DNA of 24,820 nucleotides from DASYAN01 sp036501345 (GTDB lineage: Bacteria > Chloroflexota > Ktedonobacteria > Ktedonobacterales > Ktedonobacteraceae): NCBI GenBank assembly GCA_036501345.1, contig DASYAN010000066.1, positions 1 to 24,820 on the forward strand, in the 5' to 3' direction. The notes beneath the pieces are model-generated. The model made no database searches and had not been told where the DNA came from. It was given only the letters and a program-made list of their open reading frames with translations. Positions 7,242 through 14,973 of the stretch are shown piece after piece; position 1 is the first letter of the stretch, and every line of letters begins with the position of its first letter. The translations under genes and the position numbers were made by a program.

Positions 7242-8142
7242 AATCAGACAAGTCGGTCTGGTTGCCGCTTATAACTTCCGTGGGTGGCACAAAAATCCAC
7301 GAATTTTTGTCACCTTCGCGTTGGCCTTCATTCTGTGTTTTCTACTTTCCAACAAGGCGGTCCAGTTTGCGAATGAGTATAAAACCACCCTACAACTGGT
7401 AGAGGCCTTCGTTTGGACGTTTAGCGATAGCAATTCAATTTTGCTTTCGTCGCTGCTGCTGGTGTTGCTGTTCGCATACATACCCTTTTTGAATGCGAAT
7501 GTACCCTTTTACCTTATGCGCATTGACCGTAAGACATGGCTGCTGGGGCAAGCTCTGTATGTCATCCTGGCTACGAGTGCGTACCTTCTCTTTATCCTTG
7601 CCGCGACCGTACTTTTATGTATGCAGAATTCGTTTGTTGGCAACATATGGAGCAAGACAGCTGCGATACTTGGCTACTCCGGCGCGGGAGCAGCGGTAGC
7701 GTTACCTGCGTCCGTGAATGCATTAGAGATGTCTACACCATATGCGTGTATGGGCACTATCTTTTTATTGATGCTCCTCTATGTGCTGCTGATTGCTTTT
7801 CTCATATTGGTACTTAACATCATCAAAGGGCAATTTTGGGGTGTCACCGGAATTTTCATCTTCAGCTTGTATGGCTTCCTGCTCAATCCACAATTAATCA
7901 AAGCATTGTTTAATTGGCCAGATGAATTGATGTACAAAGCGAATGTGGCGGTGGGCTGGCTCTCACCGCTCAACCAGGCCACCTATGGCATGCACAATTT
8001 CGGTTACGATCTTCTGCCCAGCCTGTGGCAAAGTTGTGTGATTTTTGTTGTGTTAATACTACTCTGCTATGGTATAGCATTGCATGCCATACGGACCTAT
8101 AATTTTAATTTCGCTGGAACAGAGGGAGACGCAAATGAATAG
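7234..8142 (+). CDS. ABC-2 type transporter permease (second)
   Basis: A 302-residue membrane protein with about six spans. I chose the ATG at 7234 because AAGGAGG stands before it and it overlaps the previous stop by 8 bp. Hydrophobic segments lie at about residues 28-45, 70-90, 105-135, 165-200, 210-230 and 268-292. It is similar in plan to the first permease but not a close copy, so the exporter is probably a heterodimer of membrane subunits. The stop overlaps the ATPase start (ATGAATAG). Confidence 0.85.
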   Translation: MDKIRQVGLVAAYNFRGWHKNPRIFVTFALAFILCFLLSNKAVQFANEYKTTLQLVEAFVWTFSDSNSILLSSLLLVLLFAYIPFLNANVPFYLMRIDRKTWLLGQALYVILATSAYLLFILAATVLLCMQNSFVGNIWSKTAAILGYSGAGAAVALPASVNALEMSTPYACMGTIFLLMLLYVLLIAFLILVLNIIKGQFWGVTGIFIFSLYGFLLNPQLIKALFNWPDELMYKANVAVGWLSPLNQATYGMHNFGYDLLPSLWQSCVIFVVLILLCYGIALHAIRTYNFNFAGTEGDANE

Positions 8143-8812
8143 AGCTATTCACATAGAGCACGTTTTCAAAAATTTCGGGCAGGAACATGTTCTCCATGAT
8201 ATCTGTCATGATTTTGAGGCAGGCCAAATTCATGGGATCGTTGGCAATAACGGTAGCGGAAAGACCGTGCTGATGAAGTGTATCTGTGGCTTTCTGCCCC
8301 CAACAAAGGGAAAGATCCTCGTTCATAACAAGCACGTTGGCAAAGATGTGGACTTTCCGGATGATCTAGGCCTCATCATCGAAACACCTAGCTTCCTACC
8401 AGGGCTATCTGGCAGGAAAAACCTGAATATATTAGCTTCACTCCGGCACAGTATTAAAGAGGTAGATGTGCGTAATGCTATCACACTTGTAGGTCTCGAT
8501 CCCAATATGAAAAAGCCGGTGAGCAAATACTCGCTTGGCATGCGTCAACGACTGGGAATAGCACAGGCCATCATGGAGAATCCCACCCTCTTAATTTTAG
8601 ACGAGCCATTCAATGGTCTGGATAAGCAAGGTGTCACAGATATGAGAAAGCTGATCCTGAGTCTGCGTGCGCAGGGAAAGACTATTTTGCTGGTCAGCCA
8701 CAATGCACAGGATATTGATGTACTGTGTGACACCGTATGTGAGATGGACGCGGGAATTTTAACAGTGGTGCGCACATCGACTCATGGCATGTGGAGTTTC
8801 CCGAATTTCTGA
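8135..8812 (+). CDS. ABC transporter ATP-binding protein
   Basis: A 225-residue ATPase that powers the two upstream permeases. It has Walker A GNNGSGKT (37-44), signature SLGMRQR (133-139), Walker B LLILDEP (152-158), a D-loop GLD, and the H-loop His189 (LLVSHN). All nucleotide-handling motifs are intact. I chose the ATG at 8135, overlapping the previous stop, with AGAGGGAG upstream. The signature LGMRQR (rather than LSGGQ) is common in ABC-2 exporters of the BcrA/lantibiotic-immunity kind. It is the last gene of the operon; no strong terminator follows at once. Confidence 0.93.
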   Translation: MNRAIHIEHVFKNFGQEHVLHDICHDFEAGQIHGIVGNNGSGKTVLMKCICGFLPPTKGKILVHNKHVGKDVDFPDDLGLIIETPSFLPGLSGRKNLNILASLRHSIKEVDVRNAITLVGLDPNMKKPVSKYSLGMRQRLGIAQAIMENPTLLILDEPFNGLDKQGVTDMRKLILSLRAQGKTILLVSHNAQDIDVLCDTVCEMDAGILTVVRTSTHGMWSFPNF

Positions 8813-9223
8813 TATCCTAAGCAAAAGATCCAATCATTGCTATCTGTTGTTCTTCCATGATGACGGTTCCCCCTGATTGTGCTGCGAGATTTTTTCTTTT
8901 ACTCTACTATGCACAGTCAAGAGGAAGACCATCAAAGGGGCCGCTCGCTCCCTAAGGATGCATTTCTTCTGATGGCTCAAGACCTGATGAAAGTTGGAAA
9001 GAAGGTAGCAAACCACTATGAAGAATTTCTTACCAGTCTTACAAAGAGGTGGTCTCCCCTGTGCCCAAGCCCCAAATAAGGTAGGCTCATTCCTCCCAAT
9101 TCCCTAAAGGGGATGGGACTCCTGAGCCGTTACGTTGAATATATTGTGGCCCGCTCACCAAGCACATGTTGAACTGTAGGAAGAGCAAAGCTTATTTTTG
9201 ATGGATTTGCATATATTTTACTC
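8813..9223. other. Intergenic region with an imperfect hairpin
   Basis: This lies between the ABC operon and the convergent secreted-protein gene. A 66-codon ORF at 8879-9079 has no evident ribosome site or family. At 9084-9128, GGCTCA pairs with TGAGCC around an inner CCC...TAAA...GGG stem, a hairpin of about 45 nt that could end transcription from either side. Nothing else is seen. Confidence 0.4.
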
Positions 9224-9787
9224 CTAATGCGTCTTTCCCAACTCGCAGCCTGGACTGGTAGGATGATTATTGGCAGCATCTTGAGCTATAGTCTTGTCAA
9301 ACCCTACAACCTGAGCCTGCATGTCTTCTACACCCAACTGAAGAGCTTCCGGTACTGAAGCTATCCAGACGTCGATGTCATCCTGGCAGATATGAGTACC
9401 GCTATCTTCTACCGTACACGTGTAAGCTGGCTGATTAAGGTCATTTGGGTGATACAGCTTCAACATGGTCCCAAATGGAAATTGAGGAAGGTAAGCAGCA
9501 CAGGCTCCAACGTGAGTTGGATGACCGTCTGCCATCGAGCCGACATCCGTATAAAAGGTTGCTTTGACTACAGTCATTTGGCCTACCGGAGGAGGCTTTC
9601 CCTGGGTTATCGGCGCATTGGTAGGGGGAGCAGGTGTTGGTGCATTGATAGGGGGAGCAGGTGTTGGTGTCTCCAAATTTGAGTTTGCAAATGAGTCCTT
9701 AGTTTTAGACAAAATATATGAATTATATCCACAACATGCGAAAGATGAAACTATTAGTATACATAGCAGAAGTGTAAAATTTTTCAT
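9224..9787 (-). CDS. Exported 3D-domain / RlpA-like protein
   Basis: A 187-residue protein with an N-terminal membrane segment or signal peptide (residues 3-18, ending FACCG; only a weak lipobox), then a Thr/Pro/Ala linker with two PTPAPP repeats (41-60), then a compact domain from about 71. The domain starts VVKATFYTDVG and carries the Asp pattern VEDSG (128) and DDIDVW (136-141) followed by EALQLGV. This is the arrangement of the 3D domain and related double-psi barrel wall-active proteins, some of which cleave peptidoglycan glycan strands. Six Cys occur, four in the mature domain, suggesting disulfides. A 63-bp inverted-repeat element stands about 55 bp upstream and is shared with the GH76-like gene, hinting at co-regulation. 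Confidence 0.75.
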   Translation of the reverse strand: MKNFTLLLCILIVSSFACCGYNSYILSKTKDSFANSNLETPTPAPPINAPTPAPPTNAPITQGKPPPVGQMTVVKATFYTDVGSMADGHPTHVGACAAYLPQFPFGTMLKLYHPNDLNQPAYTCTVEDSGTHICQDDIDVWIASVPEALQLGVEDMQAQVVGFDKTIAQDAANNHPTSPGCELGKTH

Positions 9788-9841
9788 TCTTCCAACATGG
9801 CGTACATTCGCTGTATCATCTTTGAGATCCTATGCGATTTG

Positions 9842-9904
9842 CAGAAATATTGAGCCATTATTGCACCTGAACCAATAAATAGCTATGGGGGTTCAATCTT
9901 TCTG
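9842..9904 (-). promoter_or_regulatory. 63-bp inverted-repeat element upstream of the 3D-domain gene (copy 1)
   Basis: CAGAAATATTGA (9842-9853) and TCAATCTTTCTG (9893-9904) are inverted copies with one mismatch. The same arms, at nearly the same spacing and distance from a start codon, lie upstream of the GH76-like gene. The rest of 9905-10170 shows no gene. Confidence 0.65.
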
Positions 9905-10170
9905 AATACTGCTATAGCAAGATAGCGCCATCACCTTTCCGAATTAGTTTGAGTCGATGGATCAAAGAAATGTAATCTCTCTATTCTTTCACTAATCGCA
10001 AGCCGATAAGAAATGTCTGTAATTATAAGGATAAATGTATTCTTCCTATTTGACTAGTCGTTTATAGGGACAGTTTTGGGAACACTATCTTTGCGGTTTC
10101 GCCGTAGAAAGTACTCAAGCTACTAAAAAGGCTATGTCTCGCGAAAGAGTGGGGTAGCAAATATTAACAA

Positions 10171-10205
10171 AGGCCCATACCTCGATACTTTCGAGGTATG
10201 GGCCT
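10171..10205 (-). terminator. Strong hairpin terminator for the YciF-like gene
   Basis: AGGCCCATACCTCGA (10171-10185) and TCGAGGTATGGGCCT (10191-10205) form a perfect 15-bp stem with a 5-nt loop, starting 15 bp past the stop at 10221. On the minus strand it is followed by TTGTTAATATTTG, a T-rich tail. Confidence 0.9.
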
Positions 10206-10220
10206 GGGTCCAAAGCAACC

Positions 10221-10721
10221 TTAGGAGCGTATGGAGCCCGCTTGCTGTTGACCAAGTTGATGGGCAAGCGTCGCCTGCTTTTTCGCGGCTGCCTCTTCTT
10301 GCTGCAGGTTCTGCTGGAGAAGAGGGACGCACTGTTGCAAGCCGAGGTGACTCGCAGCGTCAATCAGACTACGGTAGGCAGACATTTCCAGATACTCACT
10401 CTTAGAGCCAGCATTTAGATCGAACATCGTAAGTGCTTCTTGTGATGGTTGCTCTCGCAGAAATGCGTCGTGATCCTGCTTAAGGCCAGCCACTGCATGA
10501 TTTTCTAGCGTAACGGGGGTTCGACCAAGAATTTTGAAACATTGCTCTAGATTGCTTACGTGCTGTCGTGTCTCCCGCTCATGCTGCAAAAAAGCTTCCT
10601 TGACCTGTGCCTGCTGGCACTCTTGAGCTAACTTTGGCAATATCTGAACTAATTTCTGCTCAGCATCATACATAGTGCAGAGTTCGTAGAAAAAAAGATC
10701 TTGTGGACTTTGAACTGTCAT
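10221..10721 (-). CDS. YciF/DUF892 ferritin-like protein
   Basis: A 166-residue, all-helical protein of the DUF892 (YciE/YciF) family, ferritin-like four-helix bundles linked to stress. The N-terminal signature is LFFYELCTMYDAEQKLVQILP, split here as LFFYELCTMYDAEQ and KLVQILP. Acidic and His residues that could bind a di-metal centre are seen (E13, E21, ERETRQH at about 49-55, E104, E107). The length is usual for the family. The ATG at 10721 has AAAGGAG upstream. It is a single gene with its own strong terminator. Its exact biochemical role is not established even for the better-known relatives. Confidence 0.92.
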   Translation of the reverse strand: MTVQSPQDLFFYELCTMYDAEQKLVQILPKLAQECQQAQVKEAFLQHERETRQHVSNLEQCFKILGRTPVTLENHAVAGLKQDHDAFLREQPSQEALTMFDLNAGSKSEYLEMSAYRSLIDAASHLGLQQCVPLLQQNLQQEEAAAKKQATLAHQLGQQQAGSIRS

Positions 10722-11146
10722 TATGAATCTCCTTTTAGCATAAATGTTCCGACTATCCGCAAGTATAACGCCTACCTATCAGAAAAAGTGACTGAGCCTT
10801 TGGGAATTTTTTATTCTGCTAGCAAAGAGAAGTTTCCTACCTAAATTGATGCCGGAGTCAAGAACTGTCCCTCTTTCTTCCTATTAAGAGCCTGCAATCT
10901 TCTGTTACAATATGATTATGGATAACGTCGTAGCTACACTTAGGTAGGAGAAGCAGTCTTCACGGTTGTCCTGCTGACTACATTTCATTGCTCAATTTTG
11001 GAAAGTCATGGCTAATCATTAGCCCTATCCGCTATAAGCTTTCAACTTGATACAATAGGGCATGTAGCATTTTTTGCTATTGTCGGCTGTTTGCCCTCGT
11101 TGCAGGTCAGCCGAACGCGAGAAAAACTAAAAGAGAGGTCATAGCT
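10722..11146. other. Divergent intergenic region, no gene seen
   Basis: About 425 bp between two divergent genes. It presumably carries both promoters; a TACAAT at about 11050-11055 is a possible -10 for the amidase gene. No convincing ORF or strong hairpin was found. Confidence 0.4.
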
Positions 11147-12568
11147 ATGACGTATACATCCATCCGTGAAATTGCCGATGAGATCCATTCCGGTATTATT
11201 ACTCCCACCGAGCTGGTCCAAGAGAAACTTGAGTGCATTGATAAGCAAGATAGCGATATCCAAGCCTTTGTCACTGTGATGCATGAGCAGGCGCTTAAAG
11301 ATGCAGAACAGGCTGAGCGTGAGATGCGCACTGGCCTCTATCGCAGCCAACTTCACGGTATCCCCATTGCCATAAAAGATTTGATTGCTGTCAAAGGTGT
11401 ACGAACGACAGCCAGTTCGAAAGTATTGGCAGACTATATTTCATCTGAAGATGCGATGGTCGTTGAGCTTTTGCGCAAAGCTGGTGCGATCATTATCGGC
11501 AAGACTAACACCTTTGAGTTTGCATATGGCCCCTTTGCACCGCCAACGCGCAATCCCTGGGACCATACGCGTACCACTGGTGGCTCCAGCGGTGGCTCGG
11601 CTGCGGCTGTTGTAACTGGTATGTGTCCCGGCGCAATTGGTACAGATACTGGTGGCTCTATTCGTATTCCGTCCGCATGCTGTGGTATTACTGGTCTCAA
11701 ACCGACCTACGGGCGTATCAGTTGTTATGGAGTTATTCCGCTGAGCTGGTCGCTTGATCATGTAGGTCCTATGGGACGTAGCGCTGAGGATTGTGCTATT
11801 CTCTTTGATGCAATCGTCCAGTATGATCCTCGCGATCCCAATAGTGTCGCTGGTCCTCCTACTCGCAACACATCCACACTAATTGGAGGAGTAGAGGGAC
11901 GTGGTCCGCTCTCTCTACAGGGATTGAAGTTCGGCGTCCCGCAGGAGGCCTTTGTAGCTCCGCTGGACTTGGAAGTACGTAATGCTTGGCAGGCCGCTCT
12001 GCATGTATTTGAGGAAGAAGGAGTAGAAATTGTGGATGTGGAGTTGCCGCGTCCGACAATGGAACTCTATCGTACAATTCAAAGACCTGAGGCCGCACTG
12101 GCACATATTCAGAAGGGCTGGTTTCCTGCTTTTCAGAATTTATATACTGATAATGTACGCACGCGTCTTGTCCATGGGCAGCAGGTAGCTGCAGTTGATT
12201 ATCTACAAGCACAACAAGAGCGAAGGAATCTTACAAGTAACATGCGTGCGGTTATGCAACGTGTGGATGCTTTTGTGCTGCCTACGCTGCCTATTCCCGC
12301 AATATCTGCAGAATTAGTAAACCAGACGATCGAGGTTGATGGTGTGACAGAGGAGGCTGCTACCGCCTTTCTGCGCCTGACTATGCCCTTTAATCTTACA
12401 GGATTGCCAGCAATCTCATTCCCTTGTGGCTTTAGTTCAGATGGTTTGCCGCTTGGCCTGCAAATTGCTGGCAAACCGTTTGAAGAGGCTACTGTTCTGC
12501 GTATTGCCCATGCCTATCAGCAGTTGACGGACTGGCATCGAAGAGCAATACCCTTAGCCATAAGTTAA
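11147..12568 (+). CDS. Amidase-signature family hydrolase
   Basis: A 473-residue enzyme of the amidase signature family, which hydrolyses amide bonds through a Ser-cisSer-Lys triad. The triad is visible: Lys77 (GIPIAIKDL), cis-Ser147 (TTGGSSGGS) and nucleophile Ser171 (GTDTGGSIRIPSA). The length fits the family. The ATG at 11147 has AGAGAGG upstream. It resembles GatA, but no gatB or gatC is near, so it is more likely a stand-alone amidase of unknown substrate. A weak hairpin follows the gene. Confidence 0.93.
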   Translation: MTYTSIREIADEIHSGIITPTELVQEKLECIDKQDSDIQAFVTVMHEQALKDAEQAEREMRTGLYRSQLHGIPIAIKDLIAVKGVRTTASSKVLADYISSEDAMVVELLRKAGAIIIGKTNTFEFAYGPFAPPTRNPWDHTRTTGGSSGGSAAAVVTGMCPGAIGTDTGGSIRIPSACCGITGLKPTYGRISCYGVIPLSWSLDHVGPMGRSAEDCAILFDAIVQYDPRDPNSVAGPPTRNTSTLIGGVEGRGPLSLQGLKFGVPQEAFVAPLDLEVRNAWQAALHVFEEEGVEIVDVELPRPTMELYRTIQRPEAALAHIQKGWFPAFQNLYTDNVRTRLVHGQQVAAVDYLQAQQERRNLTSNMRAVMQRVDAFVLPTLPIPAISAELVNQTIEVDGVTEEAATAFLRLTMPFNLTGLPAISFPCGFSSDGLPLGLQIAGKPFEEATVLRIAHAYQQLTDWHRRAIPLAIS

Positions 12569-12580
12569 GAAGAAAAGAGT

Positions 12581-12599
12581 ATCCATAGAGCATATGGAT
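12581..12599 (+). terminator. Weak hairpin after the amidase gene
   Basis: ATCCATA (12581-12587) and TATGGAT (12593-12599) form a 7-bp stem with a 5-nt loop, 12 bp after the stop. It is A/T-rich and has no long U-tract. Confidence 0.4.
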
Positions 12600-12754
12600 T
12601 CGTACTGTTGTATATCAGCGTATGCTATCAAGTTTCGCTTGTACTTGTCCCTTGGCCGCTGTAGGTAGAGGCAGGGATAGGTATGACGTGGCAGTCTCGC
12701 AGCAGAAATGGCAAAAATCGCTTAATTGCTATTAATTTGTAAGAGGAGATTAAG

Positions 12755-13612
12755 ATGCAAAATATAATGGAATGTGCAACAGATAAAGAATTTTTACGCT
12801 CTATTGCTGGTAACAACTATAAAATTCCCGGTGCTCTCGATTCTTTTGATTTTGCCAGGGCTCTCTTCGCAAACTTTGCGTCTAGCGATGGAGAACTGCG
12901 TGACGAGCTGAGCTACATGATTTTTGCCAATGGAATTATTGCTAAGCAGAAGCTGACCCCGGAGCAATCTGAGAAATTACTCAGTACAGCTCTAGATAAT
13001 GGGCACCTGTTTTACAGAATTGGCGAGTTCGATACCGACTCTGTATTTATGCGCAGTTTTTCGAATCTGGTTATCGCTGCACTCCTTTACAGTGATGCCC
13101 AGAAGCCAACATTTTCTGCTGAGATTGTCCAGTGGACGAAAAAAGCGTTGCTTGAATATGCACACTCGGAAAAGGACTGGCGTGGGTATGTGGAGGAGAA
13201 GGGGTGGGCACATACAATGGCTCATCTAGCAGATGCGCTGGATGAATGTGCACAAAATCGTACTATGCGTGCGCAGGATCGCAAAGAGATCTTGATGCTG
13301 ATCAGCGATCTGGCAAAGTCACCACAGCCTCTCTATCACGAAGAGGATGTACGTCTGGCTATGGTCGCTTATCACATCATCCTAGGCAAACAGGTTGATG
13401 AAGGGTTTCTCAAAACATGGGTGGATACCTGTTTTGTGCAGCGTAATGCCGATGTTGTTTCTTGGACCCAGGGGACAAATGCCAAGAATTTCTTGCGTAG
13501 CCTCTATTTTCTGCTACATTGGGACAGCGTTGTACCAATGTTAGCAGAACGTATCTCTACTGTATTAAAGCAGCAGGATGAGGTCTATCTCTTCGCCAAG
13601 GCAAATGAATAG
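12755..13612 (+). CDS. DUF2785 family protein
   Basis: A 285-residue, largely helical cytoplasmic protein. The segments LRDELSYM and WRGYVEEKGWAHTMAHLADAL are typical of DUF2785 proteins, whose biochemical role is not known. No signal peptide or membrane span is present. The ATG at 12755 has AAGAGGAG upstream. It is transcribed separately from the amidase (185-bp gap) and convergently with the CHAP gene, whose stop is only 20 bp away, so the two 3' ends may share termination. Confidence 0.85.
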   Translation: MQNIMECATDKEFLRSIAGNNYKIPGALDSFDFARALFANFASSDGELRDELSYMIFANGIIAKQKLTPEQSEKLLSTALDNGHLFYRIGEFDTDSVFMRSFSNLVIAALLYSDAQKPTFSAEIVQWTKKALLEYAHSEKDWRGYVEEKGWAHTMAHLADALDECAQNRTMRAQDRKEILMLISDLAKSPQPLYHEEDVRLAMVAYHIILGKQVDEGFLKTWVDTCFVQRNADVVSWTQGTNAKNFLRSLYFLLHWDSVVPMLAERISTVLKQQDEVYLFAKANE

Positions 13613-13632
13613 ACTGTTTGATCGTTTTCGGC

Positions 13633-14118
13633 TCATCGCCTACTCACCTTGTAGAAGTACGAAACTCCACTGTGACGCCCTACGGACAAAGTAGAAGTCC
13701 AATCGGAAACGTTGGGGCAATTTGCATCTCTAAACTGAGGATGTATCTGTTGGTATGACCCTCGTAGCGTAATTGTCCATCGCCTGTTGGCTACACGTCT
13801 GGCAGACCGAACGATTCCAACGTGACCGGCGCTTCTATTTGCGCCATCTACTTTGGGTTGTAGTACCTCAATATCGCCCACATGAGGTACACGGTCCACA
13901 CTCCATCCTTGCTTACGTAGCCAGCCCGGCCATTGATAGGCGTTAGGATAGGTGGAAGGTAGGTGATAGTGGTTGGCCACGTAAGTTGTACACCAACATC
14001 CTCCATCAGGAGAGGCAAATCTTGCCTGTGCTTGAGGAATAAAACCAGTGCTCAGAATCCCTGTTGCTATCAGGAGAGCTGCACTGATAAAAAAGGCAAG
14101 AGAATGCTTTTTTTGCAT
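13633..14118 (-). CDS. Secreted CHAP-domain protein
   Basis: A 161-residue protein with a signal peptide (MQKKHS, hydrophobic 9-29, cleavage near AQA-RF). The mature part is a CHAP domain: catalytic Cys43 in GGCWCTTYVANHY, GDIEVLQ, and His99 in AGHVGIVRSA. CHAP enzymes are usually amidases or endopeptidases acting on peptidoglycan. There is no separate cell-wall binding domain, so targeting is through the single domain. The ATG at 14118 has AAGGGTGG upstream. A second Cys next to the catalytic one (CWC) and a distal Cys (DANCPN) could form a disulfide. Confidence 0.85.
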   Translation of the reverse strand: MQKKHSLAFFISAALLIATGILSTGFIPQAQARFASPDGGCWCTTYVANHYHLPSTYPNAYQWPGWLRKQGWSVDRVPHVGDIEVLQPKVDGANRSAGHVGIVRSARRVANRRWTITLRGSYQQIHPQFRDANCPNVSDWTSTLSVGRHSGVSYFYKVSRR

Positions 14119-14214
14119 GTAGAACCACCCTTTTGTCTAACTGATCTGGACATGTTGCCGGGTGTATTTGAATTAGAGGGCATGGCCTAAATATACTCAG
14201 CAACTTTCTAACAA

Positions 14215-14248
14215 CCATAGTCGTCAGCAATAGCTGATGAGATTATGG
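14215..14248 (-). terminator. Imperfect hairpin between DUF4395 and CHAP genes
   Basis: CCATA/TATGG (14215-14219 and 14244-14248) and TCAGC/GCTGA (14224-14228 and 14233-14237) form a two-part stem with a 4-nt loop. It lies about 65 bp downstream of the DUF4395 stop. Confidence 0.35.
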
Positions 14249-14313
14249 CAGAAGTGGTTGTTGAAGAATATCGATGATTCTGTCAGGAAAGGGGGCATGG
14301 TGGATGTGGATAG

Positions 14314-14796
14314 TTATACGCCGCGCCAGCGGAAGCCACCTTTGTAGCGCACGCGTGGTAGTATCCCTAGCCGTCCCAGGTGATAATAGACAAGGCAGCC
14401 AGCACAGAAGCTCACAGTGAGATTGAGACCGGCTAGCACAAAGACAATCAGAGCAAGAATCCAGCCAAGGATGGTAGCATGGGTCAAGAAAAGCAGGAGA
14501 CTTGAGGCCAACAGGAAGACAGCACCAACGCTCTGGGCAAAACGATGTGGGGCTGGATCATCCTCTACGATGCGTGGGCGTAGCAAGCGTAGTGGTAGTG
14601 CAACTTTCTGATAAAGGAGTTTGAAGGGGCTTGCAGCGGGGACAAGAGCGCTCAAGGCCAATGCCAGGCCAGTAATAAGCATAATTATGGGTGTATTCAA
14701 GACAAAGCCAAGAACAACTAAGATAATAACGCATGCTTGTGAGAACTTGCCAAGATGTGTATCTACTTGTGGGGTAGCAGGTATAGTATTTTGCAT
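14314..14796 (-). CDS. DUF4395 membrane protein
   Basis: A 160-residue protein with about four hydrophobic spans (about 20-35, 36-55, 87-105, 110-130) and the motif FCAGCLVYYHL (Cys131 and Cys134), characteristic of DUF4395. Some relatives sit beside thiosulfate sulfurtransferase or thioredoxin-like genes, so the CxxC may take part in thiol or sulfur transfer; no such gene is adjacent here. The ribosome site before the ATG at 14796 is weak. A perfect 25-bp inverted repeat lies upstream. Confidence 0.85.
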   Translation of the reverse strand: MQNTIPATPQVDTHLGKFSQACVIILVVLGFVLNTPIIMLITGLALALSALVPAASPFKLLYQKVALPLRLLRPRIVEDDPAPHRFAQSVGAVFLLASSLLLFLTHATILGWILALIVFVLAGLNLTVSFCAGCLVYYHLGRLGILPRVRYKGGFRWRGV

Positions 14797-14900
14797 TGTG
14801 ACAATCTTTAGACTTTCTTCCCAACGGGGATGAGATGGTACAGTCTACACATTTCCTAGACTTACTAGCAAGATAGTACATGAGCTTATATTCTGTCAAG

Positions 14901-14957
14901 GCATAGATCAAATAGGGACAATCCTATCAAGCAGGATTGTCCCTATTTGATCTATGC
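14901..14957. repeat. Perfect 25-bp inverted repeat, likely terminator
   Basis: The arms 14901-14925 and 14933-14957 are exact inverted copies with a 7-nt loop. The arms contain AAATAGGGACAATCCT. It lies 16 bp past the stop of the GH76-like gene and may end that transcript. A 25-bp perfect stem is longer than a usual terminator, so it could also be a small mobile repeat. Confidence 0.8.
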
Positions 14958-14973
14958 TTAATCTGGAGGTAGT

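Noticed and set aside
8030..8045. A further AGTTGTG half-site
   Set aside because: It lies inside a permease gene, has no second copy 11 bp away and so does not match the box pattern.
11147..12568. Assignment of the amidase as GatA of the tRNA amidotransferase
   Set aside because: The triad fits the whole amidase-signature family, and no gatB or gatC is nearby.
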